From the NCBI GenBank assembly GCA_013003535.1, contig JABDIY010000064.1, positions 1 through 60,875 on the forward strand: a DNA stretch of 60,875 bases, in the 5' to 3' direction. The first letter of the stretch is position 1, and every line of letters begins with the position of its first letter. Of the stretch, positions 53,504-60,875 are shown in pieces. Source of the stretch: Acidimicrobiales bacterium (GTDB lineage: Bacteria; Actinomycetota; Acidimicrobiia; Acidimicrobiales; SZUA-35). A program made the position numbers and the translations under genes. The notes below the pieces were generated by a model. The model was given only the letters and a program-made list of their open reading frames with translations. It was not told where the DNA came from and did no database searches.

Positions 53504-55135
53504 TCAGCGAACTGGCGGTTTCCCGGTCCTCACGAAACTCAGTGATTCGGAAACAGCCCGGCCAACAAATCGTTCCCGGCGTTGGCCATGTACGAAACGA
53601 TCAGCTGCCTGGAGCGGCACGCTCGATCCCAGTGTTATGGATTCCTCCAGTGCAGCTTGACTCGTCTTCACGAGGTGAGCCAACACGATGAATGACCCGG
53701 CGGCGTCATCCAGCGATCGGCGTTGAAGGTCGTAGGCCCATGCCCGAAAATCGCGGCGAGGGTCGACTGGAGGCAGATCAGCGACATCAAGGGCTGGGAC
53801 GCCTCGACGCTCCGCCCGCCCGGCGTCGAATAAGAGCCAAACCGCGTAGAGCGCTTGGCGGGCCGAGTCCGGCCCGGGACTGTGGTTCCATGCCCACCGC
53901 ACAGCCCTGGCGTGGGTGAGAGCGTGGGTGATACTCAACCAATTGAATGATGACTCGCCCTGGCGTTCTTGGTTCTCGTCATAGCGGAGTAGCCGGTGAG
54001 CGCTGGCGAGCGACACCGAATCGATCAAACCCTCCACGCCGTGTCCGTCGGCGACGGCGACGACCGCCTCAGCGATCGGTGCGTCATCAGCTTCCAACAG
54101 CTGCGAAACAATCGCTGGATCCACACTCGTGATGGTCCGTTCGACGGTGGCCAGTTCGGTGAGGTCGATCTGATCGATCGCTCTCTGCGCCTTGCGCATG
54201 TATGGCAACGTGTCTTCCCGGGTCATCAAGACGAGTGACCGGGCCAGTTGGGGGAGCAGGTGTGGGGCCATCTGCCAGCCGATGCGTTCGATGAGCTCGA
54301 AAGCCTTCTGGGTGTAGATGGCTCCGTGGCCATAGCCGAGGTGATGCTGCGCAGCTGCCCGAACGAAGGCTTGGCGAGTGCGAGCCTGGTCAGCGCCGGG
54401 TTGGGCGAGCCACGCCGCGGCCGCCATCGCCGGCTCGAGTTGCTCAGCCTCGATGAGCTGCACCAAATCACCGCTTACGGGCGGGGGAGTGGTTACTTCG
54501 TCCCGACCTCGCGTCTCTTCACTCAGCCCTGAAAGCCCGTTGACCAGAGGCAGTATCCGATCGTCGTCGGTCCATTCCTCGGCGAGGGTGAGGCAGTCGG
54601 CCGCCATCGCCATCTCGTGGCCAACTCCATCTTCGGTGCGGGACATTGTGGCGACGAGAGCGCTTTCCATGACCTCGGCTGGGGTGGCGCCGGCGTCTAA
54701 CAGGCGCACCGTGTCCCGTCCGATTTGGCCGACGTAATTTCGAGCGATCGCACCCGCGAGGCTGGGCCAGAGCTCCGCCTTCCTTTCCTCGGGGGATTTC
54801 ACGGTGACGGTCACACGAACGGTGCCCGCGTCGTCGGTTCGCACGCTGTGTGTGAGCACGTTCTCCTCGCCTTGGGTGCAGACGCCGTCGGAAACCCGAA
54901 ATTTCCAGTTGTGCCACTGGCACGTGATGGCCGCATCTCCCGAAGAGTCGCAACCGAGGCTGCCGGTCACGAGGCCGTAACCCTGATGAGGGCACGCGTT
55001 GTCCAGAGCGAAAACTCCCGCTTCGGTGCGGACTACTGCGATCCGGTGGTCGCCGACGGTTGCCATTTTCATCGTCTGGGGCGCCAGGAAATCTGGCGCG
55101 CCCGGGTTAATGGAAGCCACTCTTGTTTCATTCAT
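53504..55135 (-). CDS. Rieske [2Fe-2S] domain protein with large helical C-terminal domain
   Basis: A 543-residue protein. Residues 15-115 are a Rieske ferredoxin domain with both cluster motifs intact (C48-x-H50 in ACPHQGYG and C72-x2-H75 in CQWHNWKF). The remaining 430 residues are almost all helical and rich in His-containing segments (AAAQHHLGYGHGAIYTQKAF, WLSITHALTHARAVRWAW) that could hold a metal or haem. I cannot name this domain; a distant link to questin-oxidase-like proteins is a guess. It is divergent from soxR with a SoxR box between the starts, so expression probably rises under redox stress. Confidence 0.8.
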   Translation of the reverse strand: MNETRVASINPGAPDFLAPQTMKMATVGDHRIAVVRTEAGVFALDNACPHQGYGLVTGSLGCDSSGDAAITCQWHNWKFRVSDGVCTQGEENVLTHSVRTDDAGTVRVTVTVKSPEERKAELWPSLAGAIARNYVGQIGRDTVRLLDAGATPAEVMESALVATMSRTEDGVGHEMAMAADCLTLAEEWTDDDRILPLVNGLSGLSEETRGRDEVTTPPPVSGDLVQLIEAEQLEPAMAAAAWLAQPGADQARTRQAFVRAAAQHHLGYGHGAIYTQKAFELIERIGWQMAPHLLPQLARSLVLMTREDTLPYMRKAQRAIDQIDLTELATVERTITSVDPAIVSQLLEADDAPIAEAVVAVADGHGVEGLIDSVSLASAHRLLRYDENQERQGESSFNWLSITHALTHARAVRWAWNHSPGPDSARQALYAVWLLFDAGRAERRGVPALDVADLPPVDPRRDFRAWAYDLQRRSLDDAAGSFIVLAHLVKTSQAALEESITLGSSVPLQAADRFVHGQRRERFVGRAVSESLSFVRTGKPPVR

Positions 55136-55150
55136 GGGACCTTTTCTACA

Positions 55151-55170
55151 ATCTCAAGTAATGTTGAGAT
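55151..55170. promoter_or_regulatory. SoxR box between the Rieske gene and soxR
   Basis: ATCTCAAGTAATGTTGAGAT closely matches the known SoxR operator core CTCAAGTTAACTTGAG and is an imperfect palindrome (7 of 10 pairs). It lies 16 bases from the Rieske start and 23 bases before the soxR GTG, in position to control both. Confidence 0.75.
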
Positions 55171-55192
55171 CAAGCACGAGATTGGAAATCTG

Positions 55193-55672
55193 GTGAAGTC
55201 TGCTGATCTCCTCACCATCGGTCAGGTGGCTGACCGAACCGGCCTGGCGGTTTCGGCGGTGCGCTTTTATGCCGACGCCGGTCTTGTCAGCGTTGAACGT
55301 AGCGAAAGCGGTCATCGTCGCTTTCGGCGGGCCACGATCAGAAGAATCTCCTTCATCCTGATCTGCCAACGGTTGGGGTATTCCCTGGCCGAGATACGTC
55401 AGCGGTTGGAGTCATTGCCAGATGGTCGAACGCCCAGCGAAGCCGACTGGGGTCGGCTTGGGGAAACCTTCGCGGTGGACATAGAAAGCCGGATTGCAGC
55501 GTTAAGACAGCTGAAGGACAAGCTCGATGGGTGCATCGGATGCGGCTGCCTCTCGCTCACCCGATGTCAGATCTACAACATCGCCGACGGTGCTGCTCAA
55601 CTCGGTGCCGGGCCACGGTATCTACTGGGTGACTCGGCCGCCGATGTGACAGACTCCGAGGGGAGTCGCTGA
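55193..55672 (+). CDS. soxR: Redox-sensitive MerR-family regulator SoxR
   Basis: A 159-residue SoxR. The MerR winged helix is at residues 7-75 (TIGQVADRTGLAVSAVRFYADAGLV) and the [2Fe-2S] cluster motif is exact: C114-x2-C117-x-C119-x5-C125 in GCIGCGCLSLTRC, the same spacing as E. coli SoxR. Oxidation of the cluster by redox-cycling compounds activates target promoters. GTG 55193 is chosen since the conserved N-terminus starts there; the much longer frame upstream lies antisense to the Rieske gene. The glycosylase gene follows two bases later. Confidence 0.93.
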   Translation: MKSADLLTIGQVADRTGLAVSAVRFYADAGLVSVERSESGHRRFRRATIRRISFILICQRLGYSLAEIRQRLESLPDGRTPSEADWGRLGETFAVDIESRIAALRQLKDKLDGCIGCGCLSLTRCQIYNIADGAAQLGAGPRYLLGDSAADVTDSEGSR

Positions 55673-55674
55673 CC

Positions 55675-56262
55675 GTGAACACTGATCTGTTGCAGGCCGG
55701 TCCCGAAAGTGCCAAGCGGCTCCTGGGTTCAGTGCTGCGCTGTGGCACTACCAGCGGCGTGATCGTGGAGACCGAGTTCTACGACCAGACCGATCCGGCC
55801 AGCCATACCTTTGGTGGGATGACTCCCCGAAACTGGCCGATGTTCGAAGCGGCTGGCCATCTCTATGTGTATCGGTCTTATGGAATCCACTGGTGCGCCA
55901 ATGTGGTGGTGGGCGAGCATGGCTATGGCAGCGCCGTGCTCATCAGAGCGGTCGAACCGTTGCAAGGGATCGACGCCATGTGGGACCGTCGACCAAAGGC
56001 GAACCGACCGACCGACCTCGCATCCGGTCCCGGCAAGGTCTGCGCCGCACTCGGTATCAGCGGCTCCCACAGTGGAAGCAACCTCTTCGATCCCGAAAGC
56101 GCCGTTCGTTTGGAATTGCGAGATTCGGCGCCGCCATCGTTGGTGGAGTCGGGCCTCAGGGTGGGAATCTCCAAGGCGAAGCAGCAGCCGTGGCGGTTTG
56201 CGCTAGTCGGGAACCCCCACGTCTCGCGGCCCCGAATCAAACGGGCTACCTCGCGTAGGTAG
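55675..56262 (+). CDS. 3-methyladenine DNA glycosylase (AAG/MPG family)
   Basis: A 195-residue DNA repair enzyme of the mammalian-type AAG family, which flips out and removes alkylated or deaminated purines. Family features: LLGSVLRCGTTSGVIVETEFYDQTDPASHTFGGMTPRN, the catalytic Glu in VETEFY with the DNA-intercalating YVYRSYGIHWCANVV segment, and LASGPGKVCAALGI. GTG 55675 lies two bases after soxR, so it is co-transcribed with the redox regulator, which would link base repair to redox stress. Confidence 0.93.
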   Translation: MNTDLLQAGPESAKRLLGSVLRCGTTSGVIVETEFYDQTDPASHTFGGMTPRNWPMFEAAGHLYVYRSYGIHWCANVVVGEHGYGSAVLIRAVEPLQGIDAMWDRRPKANRPTDLASGPGKVCAALGISGSHSGSNLFDPESAVRLELRDSAPPSLVESGLRVGISKAKQQPWRFALVGNPHVSRPRIKRATSRR

Positions 56263-56339
56263 TTCTTCCCTACGCCCAGTGGGCCTATTGGGCAATTCAA
56301 CCCGTTCAGATGGCCTACGTCCGTGGTCGTAGATCACCT

Positions 56340-57290
56340 ATGCCCGTAACCGAGTCTCAACCAACCTGGGGAGTCACCGATGCCAAGACCGACCCGCCTG
56401 ACCCTGCCGCCGGACCCAGTGGGCGGCCCACTCGATCTGTCGTGGGGGGCGTTGTCTTGGGTGTCGCAACGCTGATCGGTGGGGCGGTCGTGTTCAGCCG
56501 CGATGCACCCCCGACATCTGAAGAGTCCCCTGTGACCAATCCCGATCTCGACACCCTGGATACGTCAGCCTCGATCACCACAGCAGTGATAACGTCTGCT
56601 TCTGGGCCCACGGTCACCGTGCCCCCGTCTACTTCCGGAATCGTTACTTCACAGCCGCCGCAGACCCAATCACCGGACACTTTGCCCCCAACCACGTCGC
56701 CAGCCACGACGCTGCCCCCGACCACGCTGCCACCCGAGAATCCTGGGAATGAGAGCGCCGTCACCATCCCTGATGACCAGCGCGGTGCAGTCTTTCGGAA
56801 CGGGACCATCTACCTGAGCGGTGAAGTCCCAAGCCAGGCGGTTTCCGATGAACTTGTCCGTCGAGTGGGTCTGGTGATCGGTCCGGACAATGTTGTCGCA
56901 AACCACACGATTCGTCCCGGGGTCGAAGTATCGGAGACATCGGTCCTGTTCATCGAGGACGTCGTGCTCTTCAGCCCCGGCAGTGCCGAGATAACCGATC
57001 CGTTCAAATCACTACTGGACCTGGGAACGCTTCTCTTCCAGGTGAATCCGGCCGTGACGATCACGGTCGAAGCGCACACCGACAGCATCGGGTCCCAGAG
57101 CACGAACCTCTATATAAGCCAGTTGAGAGCAGACGCGGTGAAGGACTACTGGATTGGGGCCGGTGTCGACCCGGACCGCATCACGGCGATCGGCCGCGGT
57201 GAGACCGAGCCCTACACGAGCAACCGAACCTCCGAAGGACGGCAGCTGAACCGGCGGGCCGAATTCACCATCTTCAACTTTCTGGGCTGA
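56340..57290 (+). CDS. ArfA-like OmpA-family protein (TM, BON-like and OmpA domains)
   Basis: A 316-residue envelope protein. An N-terminal cytoplasmic stretch is followed by one membrane helix (VVGGVVLGVATLIGGAVVF, about 34-52), a Pro/Thr-rich linker (about 60-145), a BON-like segment (GAVFRNGTIYLSGEVPSQAV) and a C-terminal OmpA peptidoglycan-binding domain (VEAHTDSIGSQSTNLYISQLRA, near 245-267). This order is that of ArfA (Rv0899) from Mycobacterium tuberculosis. It should anchor the membrane to the cell wall. ATG 56340 is chosen; ATG 56310 is possible, and neither has a clear ribosome binding site. Confidence 0.85.
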   Translation: MPVTESQPTWGVTDAKTDPPDPAAGPSGRPTRSVVGGVVLGVATLIGGAVVFSRDAPPTSEESPVTNPDLDTLDTSASITTAVITSASGPTVTVPPSTSGIVTSQPPQTQSPDTLPPTTSPATTLPPTTLPPENPGNESAVTIPDDQRGAVFRNGTIYLSGEVPSQAVSDELVRRVGLVIGPDNVVANHTIRPGVEVSETSVLFIEDVVLFSPGSAEITDPFKSLLDLGTLLFQVNPAVTITVEAHTDSIGSQSTNLYISQLRADAVKDYWIGAGVDPDRITAIGRGETEPYTSNRTSEGRQLNRRAEFTIFNFLG

Positions 57291-57332
57291 GGGTTTGCCC
57301 GCAATGACCACAAACCGAAGAACGAAGCAGTC

Positions 57333-58088
57333 ATGAGTCCCGCCATGAAATGGAGCAGTCCAATGTCATCTGAACCCACCTCCGCCCCTCTGGGCGTCTT
57401 TTCCAGACCGGAGCCGGATCGTGCACCGGCGTGTCCGGCCGGCGATCGTCCCGCAACTCCGCAACACCGCGCCCGGATTTTGGCTTTCCCGGGGCGACGC
57501 GTCACCGCCCTGGCCATCAACCCCAACTGCGCTCATTCGGCGCCCGGTGAACTCTTTGAGTACGGCCAGACGGTGCTTGTTGAGCTCTTCACCCTGTCGG
57601 TAGTGGTGGATCATGTCACGGGGTTCATCGTGGCGTGGGAGGTAGACCGGGTTGGTGAGCCAACGAAAGGTGCCGACGTGCGGCGCCTCGTGGATCTATC
57701 CTTCCGCAGCCGACCCGATGCCTTGAACGGCGAAAAAGTCATCGGCGGCGGAACCTGCCTCCAACTGGTAGCAGCGCCTGGAACACCGATGGACGGCATC
57801 GAAGGTGATGACCGATTCACCTCGTTCGAAGGAGAAACGGACGACGGTTGTACTACAGCGATGGCGCGGTCTGTCTTGGACCGACTGGGATTGGAGATCG
57901 GCATCGTGATGACCGAACCGGCCAGCCTGGAGCTGGGTGCGGTGAACGAGCTGCGGTCCACGCCAATTCGTTTGGCCCCCCAGATCCGGTTCTTTGCGCT
58001 CGCCGTTGCCCATGGGGTGTGGCGCAACAACTATCGCCTGACGCCGGGCCGATCTACCTCGGCCTACGAGCGGCTTGTCCTGTCCTAA
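57333..58088 (+). CDS. Hypothetical protein of unknown family
   Basis: I do not recognise this 251-residue protein. It has a Pro-rich N-terminus (about 1-45), no signal peptide or membrane helix, and a soluble C-terminal domain with a basic, His-containing end (FALAVAHGVWRNNYRLTPGRS). The central part holds several acidic patches (GIEGDDRFTSFEGETDD). It lies 42 bases after the OmpA-family gene on the same strand and may share its transcript. ATG 57363 is an alternative start. Confidence 0.6.
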   Translation: MSPAMKWSSPMSSEPTSAPLGVFSRPEPDRAPACPAGDRPATPQHRARILAFPGRRVTALAINPNCAHSAPGELFEYGQTVLVELFTLSVVVDHVTGFIVAWEVDRVGEPTKGADVRRLVDLSFRSRPDALNGEKVIGGGTCLQLVAAPGTPMDGIEGDDRFTSFEGETDDGCTTAMARSVLDRLGLEIGIVMTEPASLELGAVNELRSTPIRLAPQIRFFALAVAHGVWRNNYRLTPGRSTSAYERLVLS

Positions 58089-58108
58089 CAATCGGTGCGT
58101 TAAGAGAC

Positions 58109-59401
58109 CTACGGGCGGTCGAACACGATGAGCGAGAGATGCTTCTTGCCTTTGCGGACCACCGCATACTTCCCGTGCAGAAGATCATCTGACTCGATTA
58201 CGTGGTCGGTTGGGACTTTCTTGTCATTCACGCTCAGGCCGTTCTGTTTGAGCAGTCGGTTGGCTTCACTGTTCGAGGAGGTAATGCCGGCCTCGGTGAG
58301 TAACGGCACGAAGGCGGCATCTTGACCCAACACGGAACGAGAAGCCGAATGACAGTCAAGTTCTCCGGCGAGCATGGCCAGCGCATCGGCGGACAGGTCG
58401 GCCACGGTGCCGCCAAAAACGGCGGCGGTGGCCTCTTGGGCCCGGGCGGTTGCATTGGCCCCGTGCACCAGCGTGGTGAGTTCTTCCGCCAACCGATTCT
58501 GAGCTTCGCGTCGATGCGGCGCCTCGGTATGGAGGGCGACGACGTGGCGAATCTCATCGATGGGTAAAAGCGTGAGCTGAAGGAGCAGCTTTTCGATTTC
58601 GTCATCGTCGATCTGAATCCAAGACTGGAAAAAGGCATAAGGGGAGAACTTCGCGGCCGACAGCCAGATCGTTTCGCCGCCGGCAGTTTTGCCGTATTTC
58701 GAGCCGTCCGTTCGGGTGAGGAGCGGCCAGGTCAGCCCTACGCCGGTGCCACTGACGCGCTTTCGAATGAGCTCGATGCCGGTGACGATGTTGCCCCATT
58801 GGTCAGACCCACCCATCTGCATCTCGCATCCCTCGTTTTCGTAGAGCCAGGCGAAGTCATAGGCCTGCAAGAGCATGTAGCTGAACTCGGTGTAAGAGAT
58901 TCCGTCGGTGCTCTCCATGCGGGATCGGACCGATTCCTTGGCCACCATTTGATTGACGGTGATGAACTTGCCGATGTCCCGTAGGAAGTCGAGGTATGAA
59001 AAGCCAACGGTCCACGCTCGGTTGTCCAACAGGGCCGCCGGGTTGTCGGCGCTGTCGAAGTCGAGGAACTGTCGAAGCTGGGGGAGTACACCAGCGAGGT
59101 TGGCAGCCAGTTGGGCATCATCGAGGAGGGAGCGCTCGCTGGCCTTGCCAGAAGGGTCACCCACCATGCCAGTGGCACCTCCCGCCAGGGCAATCACCTT
59201 ATGGCCCGCATCCTGGAAGCGGCGCAGCATGAGAAGGCCGACAAGGTTGCCAACGTGGAGGCTGTCCGCGGTGGGGTCGAAGCCCACATACACCTTGATG
59301 GGCCGTGCCTGCAAGCGCTCTTTCAGCGCGATGGGGTCTGTGGAGTCATGGATGAGACCCCGGGCGTTCAGGTCATCAAAAAGCGATTGGTCAACGGTCA
59401 C
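58109..59401 (-). CDS. tyrS: Tyrosyl-tRNA synthetase
   Basis: A 430-residue class I aminoacyl-tRNA synthetase. The HIGH-type motif is HVGN (SLHVGNLVGLLML), the KMSKS-type loop is KYGKT (DGSKYGKTAGG), and the tyrosine pocket includes YMLLQAYDFAWLYEN and GGSDQWGNIVTG. A C-terminal S4-like RNA-binding domain is present (SNSEANRLLKQNGLSVNDKKV). GTG 59401 starts at the family N-terminus (VTVDQSLFDDLNARG); an upstream start would overlap the divergent gene. Essential housekeeping gene. Confidence 0.96.
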   Translation of the reverse strand: MTVDQSLFDDLNARGLIHDSTDPIALKERLQARPIKVYVGFDPTADSLHVGNLVGLLMLRRFQDAGHKVIALAGGATGMVGDPSGKASERSLLDDAQLAANLAGVLPQLRQFLDFDSADNPAALLDNRAWTVGFSYLDFLRDIGKFITVNQMVAKESVRSRMESTDGISYTEFSYMLLQAYDFAWLYENEGCEMQMGGSDQWGNIVTGIELIRKRVSGTGVGLTWPLLTRTDGSKYGKTAGGETIWLSAAKFSPYAFFQSWIQIDDDEIEKLLLQLTLLPIDEIRHVVALHTEAPHRREAQNRLAEELTTLVHGANATARAQEATAAVFGGTVADLSADALAMLAGELDCHSASRSVLGQDAAFVPLLTEAGITSSNSEANRLLKQNGLSVNDKKVPTDHVIESDDLLHGKYAVVRKGKKHLSLIVFDRP

Positions 59402-59459
59402 CGTGCAAGTGTGCCCCACCGACTCAACACCTGGGCCGGATATCGGGCAGAATGGCGGA

Positions 59460-60068
59460 GTGGTTGCCCCCTCACCCCCAGCCGATCTCGACGAGCCCGA
59501 GGGTCCGCTCACGCCAGCCCGGCGCATCTTCCGTTTCGTGGTGGGTATCGCCATTGCCGCGTCGTTTGCGGTGTGGTTCTACGCCTACAGCGGTGCTGCT
59601 GACCGCCCGCCGCCAGATGAGCTGGACTCCACCGCCCTTCACCTCGCCGCCGAGCAGGACAACACGCGGTATCGCGAGGTGGACGGAGAACCGGCCTTCG
59701 GGAAGCGGGCCGAGGTCATTTGTCAGCGGGCGATCGACAGCTTGCCGAACGCCCGCTTTGCCAAGAACCAGACCGAGCGCGCCGAGCAAATCCGGGCGAG
59801 CAACGTCATTCTTCGAGATATGGTCGCCCAAATTCGCGCTCTGCCGGTGGCGACCGATCGCGACGCCACGCTTCGGGGCTTGTGGCTCGACGATTGGGGC
59901 ATCCTTTTGGCTGATCGAGACCGCTACGCCGACAATGTGGAGATCGACCCGGGCGCCATTTTCACACTCACCGCAGTGGAGGGTGAAGAACGGTTGGAGC
60001 GCCGACTGACTCGCTTTGCCCGAACGAACCTGATGTTGCCCTGCGGCGCTCCCAGCGACCTGGGTTAA
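59460..60068 (+). CDS. Hypothetical single-pass membrane protein
   Basis: A 202-residue protein with a short Pro-rich cytoplasmic start, one membrane helix (RFVVGIAIAASFAVWFYAYSG, about 23-43) and a helical soluble domain outside, rich in Arg, Glu and Asp with one paired-looking Cys near residue 81 and another near 196 (LPCGAPSDLG). I do not recognise a family. The GTG at 59460 is chosen because the longer frame runs antisense to tyrS. It is divergent from tyrS with 58 bases between starts, and is the last protein gene before the rRNA operon. Confidence 0.65.
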   Translation: MVAPSPPADLDEPEGPLTPARRIFRFVVGIAIAASFAVWFYAYSGAADRPPPDELDSTALHLAAEQDNTRYREVDGEPAFGKRAEVICQRAIDSLPNARFAKNQTERAEQIRASNVILRDMVAQIRALPVATDRDATLRGLWLDDWGILLADRDRYADNVEIDPGAIFTLTAVEGEERLERRLTRFARTNLMLPCGAPSDLG

Positions 60069-60154
60069 GGCCAAGCCTTTTCCCAGGTCAGCGGACGCCG
60101 TCTTTGTGGTGTGGTGGAGGGCAAGAAATTAATACCGGAATTTCCATCAACGCG

Positions 60155-60184
60155 TTGCGGAACCGTGCCGATCAGAGATATCTT
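60155..60184 (+). promoter_or_regulatory. Possible rRNA operon promoter
   Basis: TTGCGG and TATCTT are separated by 18 bases about 290 bases before the 16S gene. The -10 overlaps a small hairpin (AGAGATA-TCT-TATCTCT, 60174-60190). This is the best pair seen in the leader, but the match is modest. Confidence 0.4.
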
Positions 60185-60295
60185 ATCTCTCTGCCCAACG
60201 GACGGAAGTGCAGCCTCGCGGCAAGCTACCGGCTCAATAAGCAAACCGGGCCCGCACCCGCACCTCCGAGAAATCGCGTGCGTATCGTGCGGCCT

Positions 60296-60465
60296 CTGCA
60301 CCTTGAAAACGGAATAGACGAGAACGCAGCGTGTGCGGAGGACATGACAACCTAACCAGTCATGATCATCCGTCAATTAATACAGAAATAAGCCGCTCGG
60401 ACGTGGTTTGGTAACCGCGACACCGAGCAACCGGATCAGTCAAGTTTCTTTTCCAGGAACTTGAC
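60296..60465 (+). other. Pre-16S leader with boxA-like site and processing stem
   Basis: The 400-base stretch after the last protein gene holds no credible gene. It contains a CACCTTGAAAAC sequence (60298-60310) like the boxA/antitermination region of actinobacterial rRNA leaders, an A/T-rich patch near 60370-60390, and an inverted repeat GTCAAGTT...AACTTGAC (60439-60465) just before the 16S gene that may belong to the processing stalk. Confidence 0.55.
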
Positions 60466-60474
60466 AAGGATTCT

Positions 60475-60875
<401 letters not shown>

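Overview
The window comes from a high-GC actinobacterium, most likely of the class Acidimicrobiia. The main evidence is the start of a 16S rRNA gene at the right end, backed by the actinobacterial style of the genes: many GTG/TTG starts, ATGA/TGATG stop-start overlaps, probable leaderless promoters, a monomeric isocitrate dehydrogenase, a DtxR regulator, a BTAD-type regulator and an ArfA-like OmpA protein. This placement is inference; no alignment could be run.

Left part (1-16.2 kb): acyl-CoA dehydrogenase, a CDF metal exporter, an acyl-CoA ligase, an SDR dehydrogenase with a small barstar-like gene, an icd-azlC-azlD unit, a three-gene carnitine catabolic operon (gamma-butyrobetaine dioxygenase, BKACE cleavage enzyme, carnitine dehydrogenase), and an iron-type ABC importer split around a divergent DtxR regulator with a visible operator. 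A CbxX-type AAA ATPase follows.

Middle part (16.2-31.2 kb): a tight glycolate/glyoxylate operon glcB-glcG-glcD-glcE-glcF, preceded by an unusual triple repeat and followed by a strong terminator and an HU gene. Next come a Met-rich SodC-like lipoprotein and a CopC-like protein (a likely copper pair), a flavin disulfide oxidoreductase, a TPR-LuxR regulator with a methyltransferase, and a DEAD-box protein whose helicase motifs are degraded but whose RNA-binding tail is intact.

Arginine block (31.2-39.9 kb): argC-J-B-D-F-R-G-H in one direction, with an ARG-box-like site over the -35 of a probable leaderless promoter in front of argC.

Accessory-looking part (40-52.6 kb): AI-2E transporter, MBL hydrolase, GAF-LuxR regulator, a 1690-residue BTAD-pseudokinase-nSTAND-TM-propeller protein divergent from a small lipoprotein, and a nucleotidyl cyclase gene bracketed by two tRNA-Gly-like remnants. 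A dimethylformamidase-like protein ends against the second remnant.

Right part (52.6-60.9 kb): VOC protein, a Rieske/helical protein divergent from soxR with a good SoxR box between them, a 3-methyladenine glycosylase, an ArfA-like OmpA protein, an unknown gene, tyrS, a small membrane protein, then the leader and first 400 bases of a 16S rRNA gene. No CRISPR array, insertion sequence or intact tRNA gene was found.
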